A stretch of 21,603 nucleotides of DNA from Peptococcaceae bacterium UBA2264 (GTDB taxonomy: Bacteria; Bacillota; Desulfitobacteriia; Desulfitobacteriales; Desulfitobacteriaceae), in contig DDXI01000132.1 in the NCBI GenBank assembly GCA_002347475.1, forward strand, positions 1 to 21,603, given 5' to 3'. The notes under the pieces were generated by a model that was given only the letters and a program-made list of their open reading frames with translations, was not told the DNA's origin and searched no databases. Positions within the stretch are counted from its first letter, which is position 1. Each line of letters begins with the position of its first letter. Positions 1 to 7,644 of the stretch are shown piece by piece. The translations under genes and the position numbers were made by a program.

Positions 1-72
1 AAAAAATAGGGCTGCATTATTCCTAATCTCATTTTATTGCCCCTTTCTGACACATAAATATCTTTTTAAAAA
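1..72 (-). terminator. possible weak terminator after the glycosyltransferase gene
   Basis: On the minus strand, downstream of the glycosyltransferase stop, AGGGGC near position 45 can pair imperfectly with GCCCT near position 10, and a run of six T follows at the window edge (positions 1-6). The stem has bulges and a long loop, so this is only a candidate. Nothing else is visible in these 72 bases. Confidence 0.25.
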
Positions 73-1080
73 TTAATTACTTAAGCTCTGTCTGACTATT
101 TCCATATATTGTTTCATGCATTTTTCAAAGCTTGCTATTCTATGGCACATTTTAGGAAAATAACACATGGCATAAATTATTGTTTTTTCTTTTAGTCCAA
201 TATCATTGTATATTGCTTTATATTTAGGTCCCTTAAGTTGTTTTATCTTTTTTTCTATTTTCAGTATTTCAAACTCTTTCCTCAATATTTTTTTATTTAC
301 AATATCAGAATATTTTCCCTGTGAGTATTGATTAAATCTTTTCAACATTTCTATTGTTCTTTTAAAATGTTCGATAAATTTTTCTTCCCAATTTATTTTA
401 GAAGCCATATCGCTTGTCCAGGAACCCTCAACCCCAACTCTGTATGCGGACATAACTTCATTAATATAATAGGCGTAATTTTTAGTTGAAGTTAATATTT
501 GTAAGGGGTAATCTCCCACAGGCGCATTAAAGAAAAAATCCGGGGCATTGTCCATGGAAGTTTTTCTATATAATATTGAACTTGTCGCCATAAATCCGCC
601 GCCACCCAAAACAATATCAGCTGTAGGTGAAATGCAATTTTGATCGTAAGGCATTATCGTGCTTATCTTTCCTATACCAACCTTCACTTTATCTGCGGCA
701 TGGAAACACATGCTGCAGTCAGGATGATTTTCCATATAATCAACCTGCTTCTGCAATTTATAAGGATCTGTCCAGTAATCGTCGCCTTCACACATAGCAA
801 TATATTTGCCTTTAGCTCTTACATGATTGAATGTATAAAATATTTTACTAATCCCTTGAGATTGCTGATTTTCTTTTTGTAATATTGGCTTAATTAAATC
901 CGGATATTTTTTTTGATATTCCATAATTATGCATGTTGTTCTATCTGTAGATGCATCATCATGAATAAGAATTTCAAATTTAAAATTTGTTTTTTGCATT
1001 AAAAAACTATCAATTGCCTCTGCGACATATTTTTCATGATTGTATGTTATACAATTTATACTAACTAATATTTCATCCAT
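73..1080 (-). CDS. family 2 glycosyltransferase
   Basis: A 335-residue protein with a GT-A (GT2) fold signature. The N-terminal strand VSINCITYNHEKYV at about residues 6-19 is the usual nucleotide-sugar binding start. DDAS at 41-44 and EGDDYW at 98-103 supply the acidic motifs that bind metal and UDP/GDP-sugar. The family transfers a sugar to a lipid-linked or surface glycan acceptor. No membrane segment is seen, so it probably works at the cytoplasmic face of the membrane. The basic, Lys-rich C-terminal third (KILRKEFEILKIEKKIK) may contact membrane or acceptor. The ATG start has AGGA about ten bases upstream, and a TATAAT box sits at 1112-1117, although no well-spaced -35 goes with it. Base and codon usage are clearly more AT-rich than in genes 3-21 kb, which suggests recent acquisition or the edge of a surface-polysaccharide locus. 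Donor and acceptor cannot be named. Confidence 0.85.
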   Translation of the reverse strand: MDEILVSINCITYNHEKYVAEAIDSFLMQKTNFKFEILIHDDASTDRTTCIIMEYQKKYPDLIKPILQKENQQSQGISKIFYTFNHVRAKGKYIAMCEGDDYWTDPYKLQKQVDYMENHPDCSMCFHAADKVKVGIGKISTIMPYDQNCISPTADIVLGGGGFMATSSILYRKTSMDNAPDFFFNAPVGDYPLQILTSTKNYAYYINEVMSAYRVGVEGSWTSDMASKINWEEKFIEHFKRTIEMLKRFNQYSQGKYSDIVNKKILRKEFEILKIEKKIKQLKGPKYKAIYNDIGLKEKTIIYAMCYFPKMCHRIASFEKCMKQYMEIVRQSLSN

Positions 1081-1697
1081 TTTCCCACATCCTACTCAAA
1101 GCAAAAAATGCATTATACCCTAATAATATAGATTATATATCAACTTATAAATCTATTATAAATAAAAATACAACAAAACATTCTTTCTTTATCTGTATCG
1201 TTAATAATATTTTTATATATACCCTATAAAATGTTTTCCAACCGTATTGTGCTTATAACGCCATATAACATTATAATAGACTGTCAAAATCAAGCTTTAG
1301 AATGGTCAGGCAGTTACAAGGGCAAGTGCTAAAGTGATGATTAAGGTAATAATTCGAGGTGATTACGCGAAAATCCTTGATTTATTGGATTATTTATTTT
1401 TTTGCAATGCACTTCTGGATTCTCCATGTTTTGTATGGTTCTATTTGGGTAAGGGAATTATAAGTACTTTCCTATATTATATTGATTTTGAAGATAATAG
1501 TAGATGAAAATAGCCCTATTTGCAGGTCCTATTTCTGATAGGACTTGCAAATATGACTGACAAAATCCCCTAAACTGCCCGGACCCGGGAATGTAAATAC
1601 GGCGGGTAGATAGGATGAAGGTTGCGGGTCTTGCCGTGGGAGGTCTCCCGGACGCAGGGAGCGAATATGCGAAATGCGGTTGAGTAAAGACAGTAAA
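1081..1697. other. AT-rich intergenic stretch, no convincing gene
   Basis: About 600 bases separate the glycosyltransferase start from the serA terminator. The part from 1081 to about 1500 is very AT-rich and holds only a candidate -10 box (1112-1117) for the glycosyltransferase. From about 1560 to 1697 the base composition shifts to GC-rich with short inverted repeats. A long hairpin sits at 1518-1552 (listed separately). A minus-strand open frame at 1458-1706 and a plus-strand 34-codon hydrophobic frame at 1359-1463 are present, but neither has a good ribosome binding site or recognisable sequence. Confidence 0.6.
1518..1552. repeat. 15-bp inverted repeat (hairpin)
   Basis: The arms 1518-1532 and 1538-1552 (ATTTGCAGGTCCTAT against ATAGGACTTGCAAAT) are complementary except for one position, which is a G-U pair on one strand, around a 5-base loop. 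Neither side has a proper T-run, so it is not a standard intrinsic terminator. It could be a bidirectional transcript end, an RNA-stabilising hairpin, or a remnant of a small mobile repeat. Confidence 0.6.
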
Positions 1698-1726
1698 GCC
1701 CCTCATCCTTCTGGCGGATAAGGGGC
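1698..1726 (-). terminator. intrinsic terminator of serA
   Basis: Arms 1716-1726 (read GCCCCTTATCC on the minus strand) and 1698-1708 pair over 11 positions with one G-U, around a 7-base loop, and a T-rich stretch (TTTACTGTCTTT) follows. It lies 28 bases past the serA stop, which fits the end of a single-gene transcript. Confidence 0.7.
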
Positions 1727-1754
1727 AATAACCTTGCTAAGACATGAGGCCAGC

Positions 1755-2918
1755 TTATCTGATGACTCTTACCTTCAAGACACCGTCAGTTCCTTCGATT
1801 TTCTTGATCAGGTCAGCACTTAAAGGTGCCTCGACATCCAGCATGCAATAAGCCCATTCTCCCTTGCTCTTATTGATCATATCCGGAATATTGATGTTAG
1901 CACCAGCCAGGGCTGTGGTAAACTGGCTTAACATATTCGGTTTATTTCTGTAATTTATGGCAATCCGGTTGGTATAGTTACATACTCCCAGGTCACAATC
2001 CGGATAGTTTACGGAATTTTTGATATTGCCGTTTTCCAGGAAATCCATTAATTGATTTACTGCCATAATAGCACAGTTATCTTCTGATTCGTTAGTTGAA
2101 GCTCCCAAGTGAGGAATAGCAACAACGCCGTCAACACCTGCTACCTTGTTGTTAGGAAAATCTGTTACATATTTTCTGACCTTACCTGATTTCAGAGCAG
2201 CGATCATATCTTCATCATTGATCAAAGAATCCCGGGAAAAGTTCAGTACCACTGCTCCATCCTTCATAACATCCAAAACATCCTTGTTGATCATACCCTT
2301 GGTTTTGTCGAAAGCCGGTACATGGACAGACAGATAATCGCATTCGCGGCATACTTCCTCCAAAGATTTGCCAGGCTTAATATTCCGGGAAAGCTTCCAG
2401 GCAGCTTCCACTGAAATAAAGGGATCATATCCGATAACTTCCATATCCAGGGCATAAGCAGCATTAGCTACTAAAACGCCAATAGCCCCGAGACCAATTA
2501 CACCCAGTTTCTTACCTTTAATTTCGGTACCAGCAAACTTGGCTTTCGCTTTTTCAACCACTTTGGCGAGTTCCGGTTCTTCTTTGGAAGCAGTTACCCA
2601 GTTAACTCCGCCCATGATATCGCGGGCGGCGAGCATTAAGCCGGCAATAACAAGTTCTTTAACGCCATTGGCATTGGCACCCGGAGTATTGAACACGACG
2701 ATTCCGTTTTCAGCACACTTGTCCAACGGAATATTGTTGACTCCAGCTCCAGCTCTGGCGATAGCCAGCATGGACTTGGGCAGATCCAGTTCATGAACGC
2801 TGGCGCTTCTGACCAGGGCCGCATCGGCATCGCTGAAATTATCAACTTTCTCATAATCGGCAGTAAGTAAATCTAATCCCACGTTCGCTATCGGATTCAG
2901 GCAGTTTACTTTAAACAT
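1755..2918 (-). CDS. serA: D-3-phosphoglycerate dehydrogenase
   Basis: This enzyme oxidises 3-phosphoglycerate to 3-phosphohydroxypyruvate with NAD+, the first step of serine synthesis in the cytoplasm. The 387-residue product has the D-2-hydroxyacid dehydrogenase plan: substrate domain with ARAGAGVNNI at 54-63, Rossmann motif GLGAIG at 142-147, catalytic Arg in NFSRD at 226-230, catalytic His in PHLGAST at 269-275, and a short C-terminal ACT-like domain from about 317. This is the compact form of the enzyme. The ATG at 2916-2918 was chosen because GAGGGG lies just upstream and the family begins MFKVNCLNP; an in-frame ATG 15 codons earlier lacks a ribosome binding site. The serine T-box upstream supports the assignment over a generic 2-hydroxyacid dehydrogenase. 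No serC (aminotransferase) lies beside it, although the two are often paired, so serC must be elsewhere. Confidence 0.88.
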   Translation of the reverse strand: MFKVNCLNPIANVGLDLLTADYEKVDNFSDADAALVRSASVHELDLPKSMLAIARAGAGVNNIPLDKCAENGIVVFNTPGANANGVKELVIAGLMLAARDIMGGVNWVTASKEEPELAKVVEKAKAKFAGTEIKGKKLGVIGLGAIGVLVANAAYALDMEVIGYDPFISVEAAWKLSRNIKPGKSLEEVCRECDYLSVHVPAFDKTKGMINKDVLDVMKDGAVVLNFSRDSLINDEDMIAALKSGKVRKYVTDFPNNKVAGVDGVVAIPHLGASTNESEDNCAIMAVNQLMDFLENGNIKNSVNYPDCDLGVCNYTNRIAINYRNKPNMLSQFTTALAGANINIPDMINKSKGEWAYCMLDVEAPLSADLIKKIEGTDGVLKVRVIR

Positions 2919-3204
2919 ATGGCACCCCTCAATACAATTATTTTTTACAACTATATTTATCACTATTTACTTTTTAGAAATTTCATTTTTAATTATACCT
3001 GATTATACCTGATTATGACACTTCAAATTCCCGATTTGGCATTTCTGTTGGTATTGCTAAGTCTGCAACAGCTGAAATAACCTTGCTGTGACGGTACTTA
3101 TAATACCTCTGCCTTCTGGCTCAATTCCTGAGACTGTCTGGTACAACAACAATATCTGTCACCGTTTTCGCTCTTCATCCCCATCATATTCTTCATCTGC
3201 AATA
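2919..3204 (-). other. long spacer between T-box terminator and serA
   Basis: These 286 bases follow the second T-box terminator and precede serA. A direct repeat of ten bases (ATAATCAGGT twice, then ATAATTA, on the minus strand, about 2995-3020) creates two TATAAT boxes, but neither has a matching -35 at normal spacing. A 34-codon minus-strand frame at 3098-3202 starts with TTG after GGGGGAG and contains three consecutive cysteine codons; nothing identifies it as a real gene. The stretch may be what is left of a gene lost from the operon, or simply a long leader. Confidence 0.45.
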
Positions 3205-3224
3205 AAAATACTCCCCCTAACCTT

Positions 3225-3256
3225 AAAAATTAAACCCACCCCAATCTTGGGGCGGG
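3225..3256 (-). terminator. second T-box terminator
   Basis: On the minus strand CCCGCCCC (3249-3256) pairs with GGGGUGGG (3235-3242) over eight positions with one G-U, around a 6-base loop, and is followed by UUUAAUUUUU (3225-3234). It competes with the second antiterminator, whose T-box sequence is at 3262-3275. Confidence 0.85.
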
Positions 3257-3303
3257 AATTCCGCGGTACCACCCAGTTTACACCTTCAGCAAGGGAATAA
3301 CAT

Positions 3304-3332
3304 AAAAAAAAACCAACATCCCCCAAGGGACG
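3304..3332 (-). terminator. first T-box terminator
   Basis: On the minus strand CGUCCC (3327-3332) pairs with GGGAUG (3317-3322), with a partly paired lower stem extending on both sides past a small internal mismatch, and nine U follow (3304-3312). The CGTCCC element sits just after T-box sequence 1, as in typical T-box leaders. Confidence 0.8.
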
Positions 3333-3533
3333 AGAGTTTTCCCGCGTTGCCACCCATTTTGCTTTTCAGCCAACTTTATTCGCTATATCGGGCGATCCCG
3401 TCACGATTCATCACCGGCCACTCAGAGATGGAATCATTTGTCCAGTTCATTGGCTCGCACCAGCCGCCAACTCTCTTGCAACATCAACAAACTGACTTTC
3501 TCTTCATTGCGTTAACATGTACTATTTATTACA

Positions 3534-3562
3534 AGTGTAAAATGTCCCACAATTAAAGTCAA
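3534..3562 (-). promoter_or_regulatory. sigma-A promoter of the serA T-box transcript
   Basis: The -35 TTGACT (3557-3562) and -10 TACACT (3534-3539) are separated by exactly 17 bases on the minus strand, which puts the start point near 3527, just ahead of Stem I of the T-box. It lies 72 bases after the stop of the upstream ATPase gene, so serA has its own transcript. Confidence 0.75.
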
Positions 3563-3634
3563 GTATTTTTTATACAAAGTCTAAAATCGACTTCTTATGA
3601 ACTGCTGTCGCCTTTCAAAGGCAGATAATGCCGC

Positions 3635-5188
3635 TCAGAAAGAACCTTTTCTGTCCAAAACCCGATATTGCAAAGCTTCGGCCAGATGTTCAGATAAAAT
3701 TTCTACCGAAGCGGCCAGATCGGCAATAGTCCGGGCAACTCTGAGAATTCGGCCGTAACTCCTGGCGCTGAGATTTTGACTTTCATAGACCTTCTGCAAA
3801 AGAAGTTCCCCAGCCGCAGTCAGATAACACCATTTTTCAGTTTCCGGGGCCGACATTTCAGCATTAGTCCTGCTGGAACCCAAACGATACCATTGCCGGT
3901 CCCGGGCCTCTTTGACCCTCGCTTTGACTATCATACTGTTTTCACTTTCCCGGGAGGACTTCAGATCTTCATAAGCCAGACGCGGCACATCAATATGAAG
4001 GTCGAAGCGGTCCAGGAGAGGGCCGGATATTTTACGGCGGTAATTATGGATCTGCAGAGGTGTACAGGCACACATCCTGCCGCCATCACCAAAAAAGCCG
4101 CAGGGACAGGGATTCATGCCAGCCACCACACTTATGCGGGCAGGATAGCAGACACTGCCCATTTGGCGTGTAATAACAATGTGGCGATCTTCCAGAGGCT
4201 GACGCAAAGACTCCAGGACCACCCTAGAAAACTCCGGCAGTTCATCCAGGAAAAGCACTCCGTGATTAGCCAGACTCAGTTCGCCTGGTTTCAAATCCCG
4301 GCCTCCCCCGATTATTCCGGCAGCTGTGGCTGAATGATGAGGTTTCCGGAAAGGCCGTTCCTCAATAAGTCTGCCTCGCTGTCCCAATAACCCGGCAATA
4401 CTGTAAAGCTGGGTCACTTCCAAACTCTCTTCCTTGCTCAAAGGAGGCAGAATTCCGGCAAAAGCCCTGGCCAGCAGTGTCTTACCGGAACCAGGAGGTC
4501 CAACCAATAAAATGTTGTGTCCGCCGGAGGCGGCAATTTCCAAGGCACGCTTGGCCTGCTGCTGACCGTGAATATCAGACCAATCAACCGCCGGCAGTTG
4601 TTCCTCTTCCCTGGACAGCTGGCTTCCCTCCCGGTCAATAAAAGGTTTCTTGCCTTCCAAAGAAGCAATCAGATCCCTCAGGGTTAAGGAGCAATTACTG
4701 GCTATCCCGCTTACCAGCCGGGCTTCCGGCAAATTTTCCGGCGGCACAAGCAGGCAGGGAGCCTTCTTATTAAAATTTTCGTCTGGACCGGAACTCAGTT
4801 TTTTCAATTCCACGGCCATTGGCAAGATTCCCGGTACCGGCCTGAGAAATCCTTCCAGGGAGAGTTCGCCGCTGAAAACATACTTTTCGCTACAGGGTAT
4901 GGTGCACTGCCCTGTAGCCAACAGGATACCTGCCGCCATAGGTAAATCCAGGCCTGACCCTTCTTTGCGCAGATCGGCAGGGGCTAAATTTACAGTCACT
5001 CTTTGCAGGGGAAACTGAAAGCCTGAGTTTCTCAGGGCCGAGCGTACCCGTTCCCGGGCTTCCCGGACAGCAACGGCCGGCAGTCCCACAATTTCAAAGG
5101 CCGGCAAACCATTGCTGACATCAACTTCGACTCTGACCAAATGGGCCTGAAGACCAATTACCGACATGCCAAAAACCGCTGCAAACAT
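3635..5188 (-). CDS. ComM/YifB-family AAA+ ATPase (Mg-chelatase-like)
   Basis: The 517-residue protein has the three-part plan of the YifB/ComM family: an N-terminal domain with a Lon-like fold (GLPAFEIVGLP at 27-37, LAPADLRKEG at 68-77), a central magnesium-chelatase-like AAA+ module with Walker A GPPGSGKT at 230-237 and Walker B VLFLDE at 311-316, and a C-terminal chelatase domain (LSARSYGRILRVARTIADL). A CPCGFF cluster with CAC nearby (361-375) is typical. Despite the name, these proteins do not make chlorophyll; ComM in Gram-negatives is a hexameric helicase that promotes branch migration of incoming DNA during natural transformation, so a role in recombination is inferred here. The ATG start has GGGGGT upstream; an in-frame ATG seven codons later is an alternative. 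It follows yraN by 51 bases and they probably share a transcript. Confidence 0.9.
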   Translation of the reverse strand: MFAAVFGMSVIGLQAHLVRVEVDVSNGLPAFEIVGLPAVAVREARERVRSALRNSGFQFPLQRVTVNLAPADLRKEGSGLDLPMAAGILLATGQCTIPCSEKYVFSGELSLEGFLRPVPGILPMAVELKKLSSGPDENFNKKAPCLLVPPENLPEARLVSGIASNCSLTLRDLIASLEGKKPFIDREGSQLSREEEQLPAVDWSDIHGQQQAKRALEIAASGGHNILLVGPPGSGKTLLARAFAGILPPLSKEESLEVTQLYSIAGLLGQRGRLIEERPFRKPHHSATAAGIIGGGRDLKPGELSLANHGVLFLDELPEFSRVVLESLRQPLEDRHIVITRQMGSVCYPARISVVAGMNPCPCGFFGDGGRMCACTPLQIHNYRRKISGPLLDRFDLHIDVPRLAYEDLKSSRESENSMIVKARVKEARDRQWYRLGSSRTNAEMSAPETEKWCYLTAAGELLLQKVYESQNLSARSYGRILRVARTIADLAASVEILSEHLAEALQYRVLDRKGSF

Positions 5189-5239
5189 CCTTTACCCCCA
5201 TCCTGCTATCCTGGTCTCTTTCTTGCTGGACATCTGTTT

Positions 5240-5629
5240 TCAGAAGATGGCCTGCAGCCAGTTACAAAAATGGATCTCTTCCTGCCAGCGCAAAGCCACG
5301 AGATCAAATCTTATTCTGGGCCAAACCTCATACCCTTGCTGCAATATATAAAAGCCGGCGACAGCCTGCAAGCGCTGCCGCTTCAGCCAAGTGATGCTTT
5401 CTTCACCCCAGCCCCTGAAAGCAGAACTCCTGGTCCGCACCTCGATAAAGACCAAATCATCACGGTCCTGAGCAATTATATCAATCTCTCCCTTAGGACA
5501 GCGAAAATTTCTTTGCAAGATAATCAACCCTGCTTCTGTAAGAAAACTGGCAGCATAATCTTCCCCAGCCTGACCAATATATTGTTTCAGAGATCTGCTC
5601 TCAGAGCTATCCTTATCAGGTCGTACCAT
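5240..5629 (-). CDS. YraN family (UPF0102) putative endonuclease
   Basis: A 129-residue protein of the UPF0102/YraN family, a small PD-(D/E)XK nuclease-like fold of unproven activity. Visible signature residues are Glu23 in GQAGEDYAASFL, GEIDII at 47-52 and FIEVRTR at 61-67; the last has Arg where many members have Lys, which is a tolerated variant. The first 14 or so residues are polar and probably disordered. The ATG has AAGGAG just upstream. The gene follows the rnhB terminator and precedes the ComM/YifB ATPase, a neighbour pairing common in many bacteria and consistent with a DNA-processing role. Its own promoter between 5630 and 5750 is expected, but I could not point to a convincing one. 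Confidence 0.88.
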   Translation of the reverse strand: MVRPDKDSSESRSLKQYIGQAGEDYAASFLTEAGLIILQRNFRCPKGEIDIIAQDRDDLVFIEVRTRSSAFRGWGEESITWLKRQRLQAVAGFYILQQGYEVWPRIRFDLVALRWQEEIHFCNWLQAIF

Positions 5630-5751
5630 ATTTTCTCCTTATTGTTATTTTTTGTATATCAATTACAGCTTTCGAGATTACTTGAAAAAATCCTGCCATT
5701 AATTTAAAATTACTTTTCCCTTATATTCGTGCCTTGTCTTAAAATGCATAA

Positions 5752-5792
5752 TAAAAAGGAGCTGCCCTGAAATAAAGCTTCAGACAGTTCCT
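5752..5792 (-). terminator. intrinsic terminator after rnhB
   Basis: On the minus strand AGGAACTGTCTGAA pairs with TTTCAGGGCAGCTCCT (5757-5792), using a few G-U pairs around an AT-rich loop, and is followed by TTTTTATT (5752-5756 and on). It lies about 50 bases past the rnhB stop and separates it from yraN. Confidence 0.8.
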
Positions 5793-5838
5793 TTTCCTGT
5801 TTCCATACTGATCCGAAATTATTATTGCACCAAACTGC

Positions 5839-6621
5839 TTACAGATTTTTCTCCGGCAGCCTGGCAGAGACCGGGGCAAAGCTGCGCCGGTGAAGAGGGC
5901 AGGGCCCTATGCGCTCCAAAGCCTGCATATGATCAGCTGTCCCATAGCCTTTATTGCTGTTGAAGCCGTAGGCAGGATAAACGCTATGCAGCTCTTTCAT
6001 TTTATGATCCCTGGTAACTTTAGCTAAAATCGAAGCTGCAGCAATACTGGCACTCAGACCATCCCCGCCAATCAGGGGGAGCTGAGGCAAAGCAACAAGC
6101 GGCAAGTTCAGGGCATCCAGCAGAAGATAATGGGGATGCAATTTTAAGCCCTGAAGGGCTCGTTTCATAGCAAGCCTGGTTGCCTCCAGGATATTCAGAG
6201 CATCAATTTCTGCTGGTTCGGCACTGCCCAAAGAGTAGTCCAGGGCCTGCAGCCGGATCTGAGTATAAAGTTTTTCCCGTTTGCTTTCAGAAAGCTTTTT
6301 GGAGTCATTTAAACCGGGCAGGGAAAACTTCGGCGGCAAAATGCAGGCAGCAGCTACGACCGGGCCGGCCAAGGGGCCGCGGCCGGCTTCGTCTAAACCA
6401 GCCAGCAGCCTGAAGCCCTGAGACCATAATTTCTTTTCCTCACGAAGCAATTGCTGAATGCGTTGGTCCTCCTCCAGAGCGGCTTGTTTGTTTCTGAGAT
6501 ACCTTTCAGCCAGACGGCGGACACCACTGCGTTTGTCTTCAAAACAAGCTTTCAAGAAATATTCAGTTGGTTCTTTCCGTAAGGCTTCGGCAACCTCCCG
6601 GATATTCAGCCTGGATAACAT
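5839..6621 (-). CDS. rnhB: ribonuclease HII
   Basis: RNase HII cuts RNA embedded in DNA, including single ribonucleotides, at the 5' side. The 260-residue product contains GLDEAGRGPLAGP (75-87) with catalytic Asp77 and Glu78, a third acidic residue Asp169 in LLLDAL, and ASILAKVTRD (196-205) with the fourth, Asp205. NDSKKLSESKRE (105-116) is the conserved family loop. The about 70-residue N-terminal extension before the catalytic domain is shared with the Bacillus type and probably binds hybrid substrate. The ATG start has AGGAG ten bases upstream. The gene begins 21 bases after the rbgA stop, and a terminator follows it. Confidence 0.96.
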   Translation of the reverse strand: MLSRLNIREVAEALRKEPTEYFLKACFEDKRSGVRRLAERYLRNKQAALEEDQRIQQLLREEKKLWSQGFRLLAGLDEAGRGPLAGPVVAAACILPPKFSLPGLNDSKKLSESKREKLYTQIRLQALDYSLGSAEPAEIDALNILEATRLAMKRALQGLKLHPHYLLLDALNLPLVALPQLPLIGGDGLSASIAAASILAKVTRDHKMKELHSVYPAYGFNSNKGYGTADHMQALERIGPCPLHRRSFAPVSARLPEKNL

Positions 6622-6642
6622 TTGCAGTTTGCTCCTTTTCTC

Positions 6643-7488
6643 TTAATTGTCCGGCAATCCCGGTTCGAGCAGATCCATGGTTATCCTGCCCAGATTACCC
6701 TGGCGGAATTCCCTGAGCAATATTTGGGCAGCTTTCAGGGTATCTATCCTTCCGCCCTGAAGCAAACAGCCCCGGGCCCGTCCGATAGCTTCAAGAGTAA
6801 TTTTCTCAATGCCTAAATTATATCTTTGTCCTGTCTGAGGATAATGCAGATAAAGCCAATCCAAGAGCCAGGCCGATAATTCCTGCAGATCAAAAATATC
6901 ATCACTTATTGAACCAACTGCTGCCAGTTTATAACCGACTTCCTGATCATCAAACTTGGGCCAGAGCAAACCCGGAGTATCCAGCAAATCGAAACGGTCA
7001 TGGATTCGGATCCATTGATTACCTCTGGTTACCCCCGGTTTATTCCCTGTTTTGGCTTGCGCCCCTCCTGTCAGCTGATTAATAAGAGTGGATTTACCGA
7101 TATTAGGTATCCCCGCCACCATAACCCGGATCGTTCGGGAGCGAACTCCTTTAGCCTTCAGGCTATCCATTTTGGCAGTAACCAGGCGGTTCAGATTAGG
7201 CATGATCTGAGATACTCCTTCACCGCGGGTCGCACTCAGGGCAATAACCGGACTCACTTTGCGCAGTTCTGTCAGCCAGCGATTTGTCCAGAGAGGATCA
7301 GCCAGATCACTTTTATTAAGAATCAACAGCTTGGATTTCGACCCCAGCAACTGGGGCAAGAGAGGATTCCGGCTGCTTACAGGCAAGCGAGCATCTCCGA
7401 GTTCGATCACAACATCTACCCAGCGCAGTTGTTCCGCAAGCAAACGTTTTGTTTTAGCCATATGACCCGGATACCATTGTATATTCAT
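6643..7488 (-). CDS. rbgA: ribosome biogenesis GTPase RbgA (YlqF)
   Basis: RbgA is a GTPase needed for late maturation of the 50S subunit, including incorporation of L16. Its G motifs are circularly permuted, as expected: G4 NKSD at 58-61 comes before G1 GIPNIGKS at 126-133 and G3 DTPG at 170-173. The opening MNIQWYPGHMAK is the family hallmark. Length is 281 residues, normal for the family. The C-terminal region (from about 190) forms the RNA-binding helical domain. GAGG about nine bases upstream supports the ATG. It comes after a well-formed rplS terminator, so it needs its own promoter in the AT-rich stretch 7489-7585, where no clear -35/-10 pair stands out. Read-through from rplS is the alternative. 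No signal peptidase gene lies between rplS and rbgA, unlike in many relatives. Confidence 0.96.
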   Translation of the reverse strand: MNIQWYPGHMAKTKRLLAEQLRWVDVVIELGDARLPVSSRNPLLPQLLGSKSKLLILNKSDLADPLWTNRWLTELRKVSPVIALSATRGEGVSQIMPNLNRLVTAKMDSLKAKGVRSRTIRVMVAGIPNIGKSTLINQLTGGAQAKTGNKPGVTRGNQWIRIHDRFDLLDTPGLLWPKFDDQEVGYKLAAVGSISDDIFDLQELSAWLLDWLYLHYPQTGQRYNLGIEKITLEAIGRARGCLLQGGRIDTLKAAQILLREFRQGNLGRITMDLLEPGLPDN

Positions 7489-7586
7489 TATTTAATCCTC
7501 ATATTACTAATATTGAATAACACATCTAATTTAACACTTACAATACTTATAATATTGAAACCACAAAACCAAACCTATAATCAGGA

Positions 7587-7610
7587 AAAGCCTGGCTTTC
7601 GCCAAGCCTT
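7587..7610 (-). terminator. second hairpin downstream of rplS
   Basis: A ten-pair stem with two G-U pairs and a GAAA tetraloop (minus strand AAGGCTTGGC, loop, GCCAGGCTTT) lies about 40 bases beyond the main rplS terminator. The T-run is mostly inside the stem, so termination would be weak; it may act as a back-up or as an RNA-stabilising hairpin. Confidence 0.35.
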
Positions 7611-7644
7611 CAGGCACGATGAGAGAGACAGGCCTGCGAGAAGG

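Larger units (their letters stand above)
3205..3527 (-). promoter_or_regulatory. serine-type T-box leader with doubled antiterminator/terminator
   Basis: T-box RNAs sense uncharged tRNA and allow read-through when the amino acid is scarce. On the minus strand the leader shows the conserved AAGAGAG bulge motif near 3470, a distal loop GGTGCGA flanked by GGC/GCC near 3450, and a specifier UCC (serine) at 3430-3432 followed by A, as usual. It then carries T-box sequence 1 (TGGGTGGCAACGCG, 3343-3356) with terminator 1 (3317-3332, then nine T at 3304-3312), and only about 28 bases later T-box sequence 2 (TGGGTGGTACCGCG, 3262-3275) with terminator 2. The second module has no room for its own Stem I, so both seem to be served by one specifier. 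The serine codon agrees with serA downstream. Detection of the T-box is firm; the exact specifier register is inferred. Confidence 0.9.

Noticed and set aside
1359..1463. 34-codon plus-strand hydrophobic frame starting with GTG
   Set aside because: Only a distant AAGG upstream, very AT-rich, and no support from context; chance is more likely.
1458..1706. 82-codon minus-strand frame
   Set aside because: No ribosome binding site, overlaps the serA terminator and the long hairpin, and the translation resembles no family I know.
2919..2963. Earlier ATG for serA, 15 codons upstream
   Set aside because: No ribosome binding site in front of it and the extra residues are outside the family; the ATG at 2916-2918 has GAGGGG.
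2995..3020. Second serA promoter at two TATAAT boxes
   Set aside because: The boxes come from a tandem repeat, and no -35 element lies at 16-18 bases from either.
3562..3634. Terminator for the ComM/YifB gene
   Set aside because: Small hairpins such as GCCTT/AAGGC exist but have no T-run, so I do not call one.
3776..4333. 185-codon plus-strand frame
   Set aside because: Lies wholly antisense to the AAA+ ATPase gene and has no recognisable motif.
5141..5707. 188-codon plus-strand frame
   Set aside because: Antisense to yraN and the ComM/YifB start; composition is that of a shadow frame.
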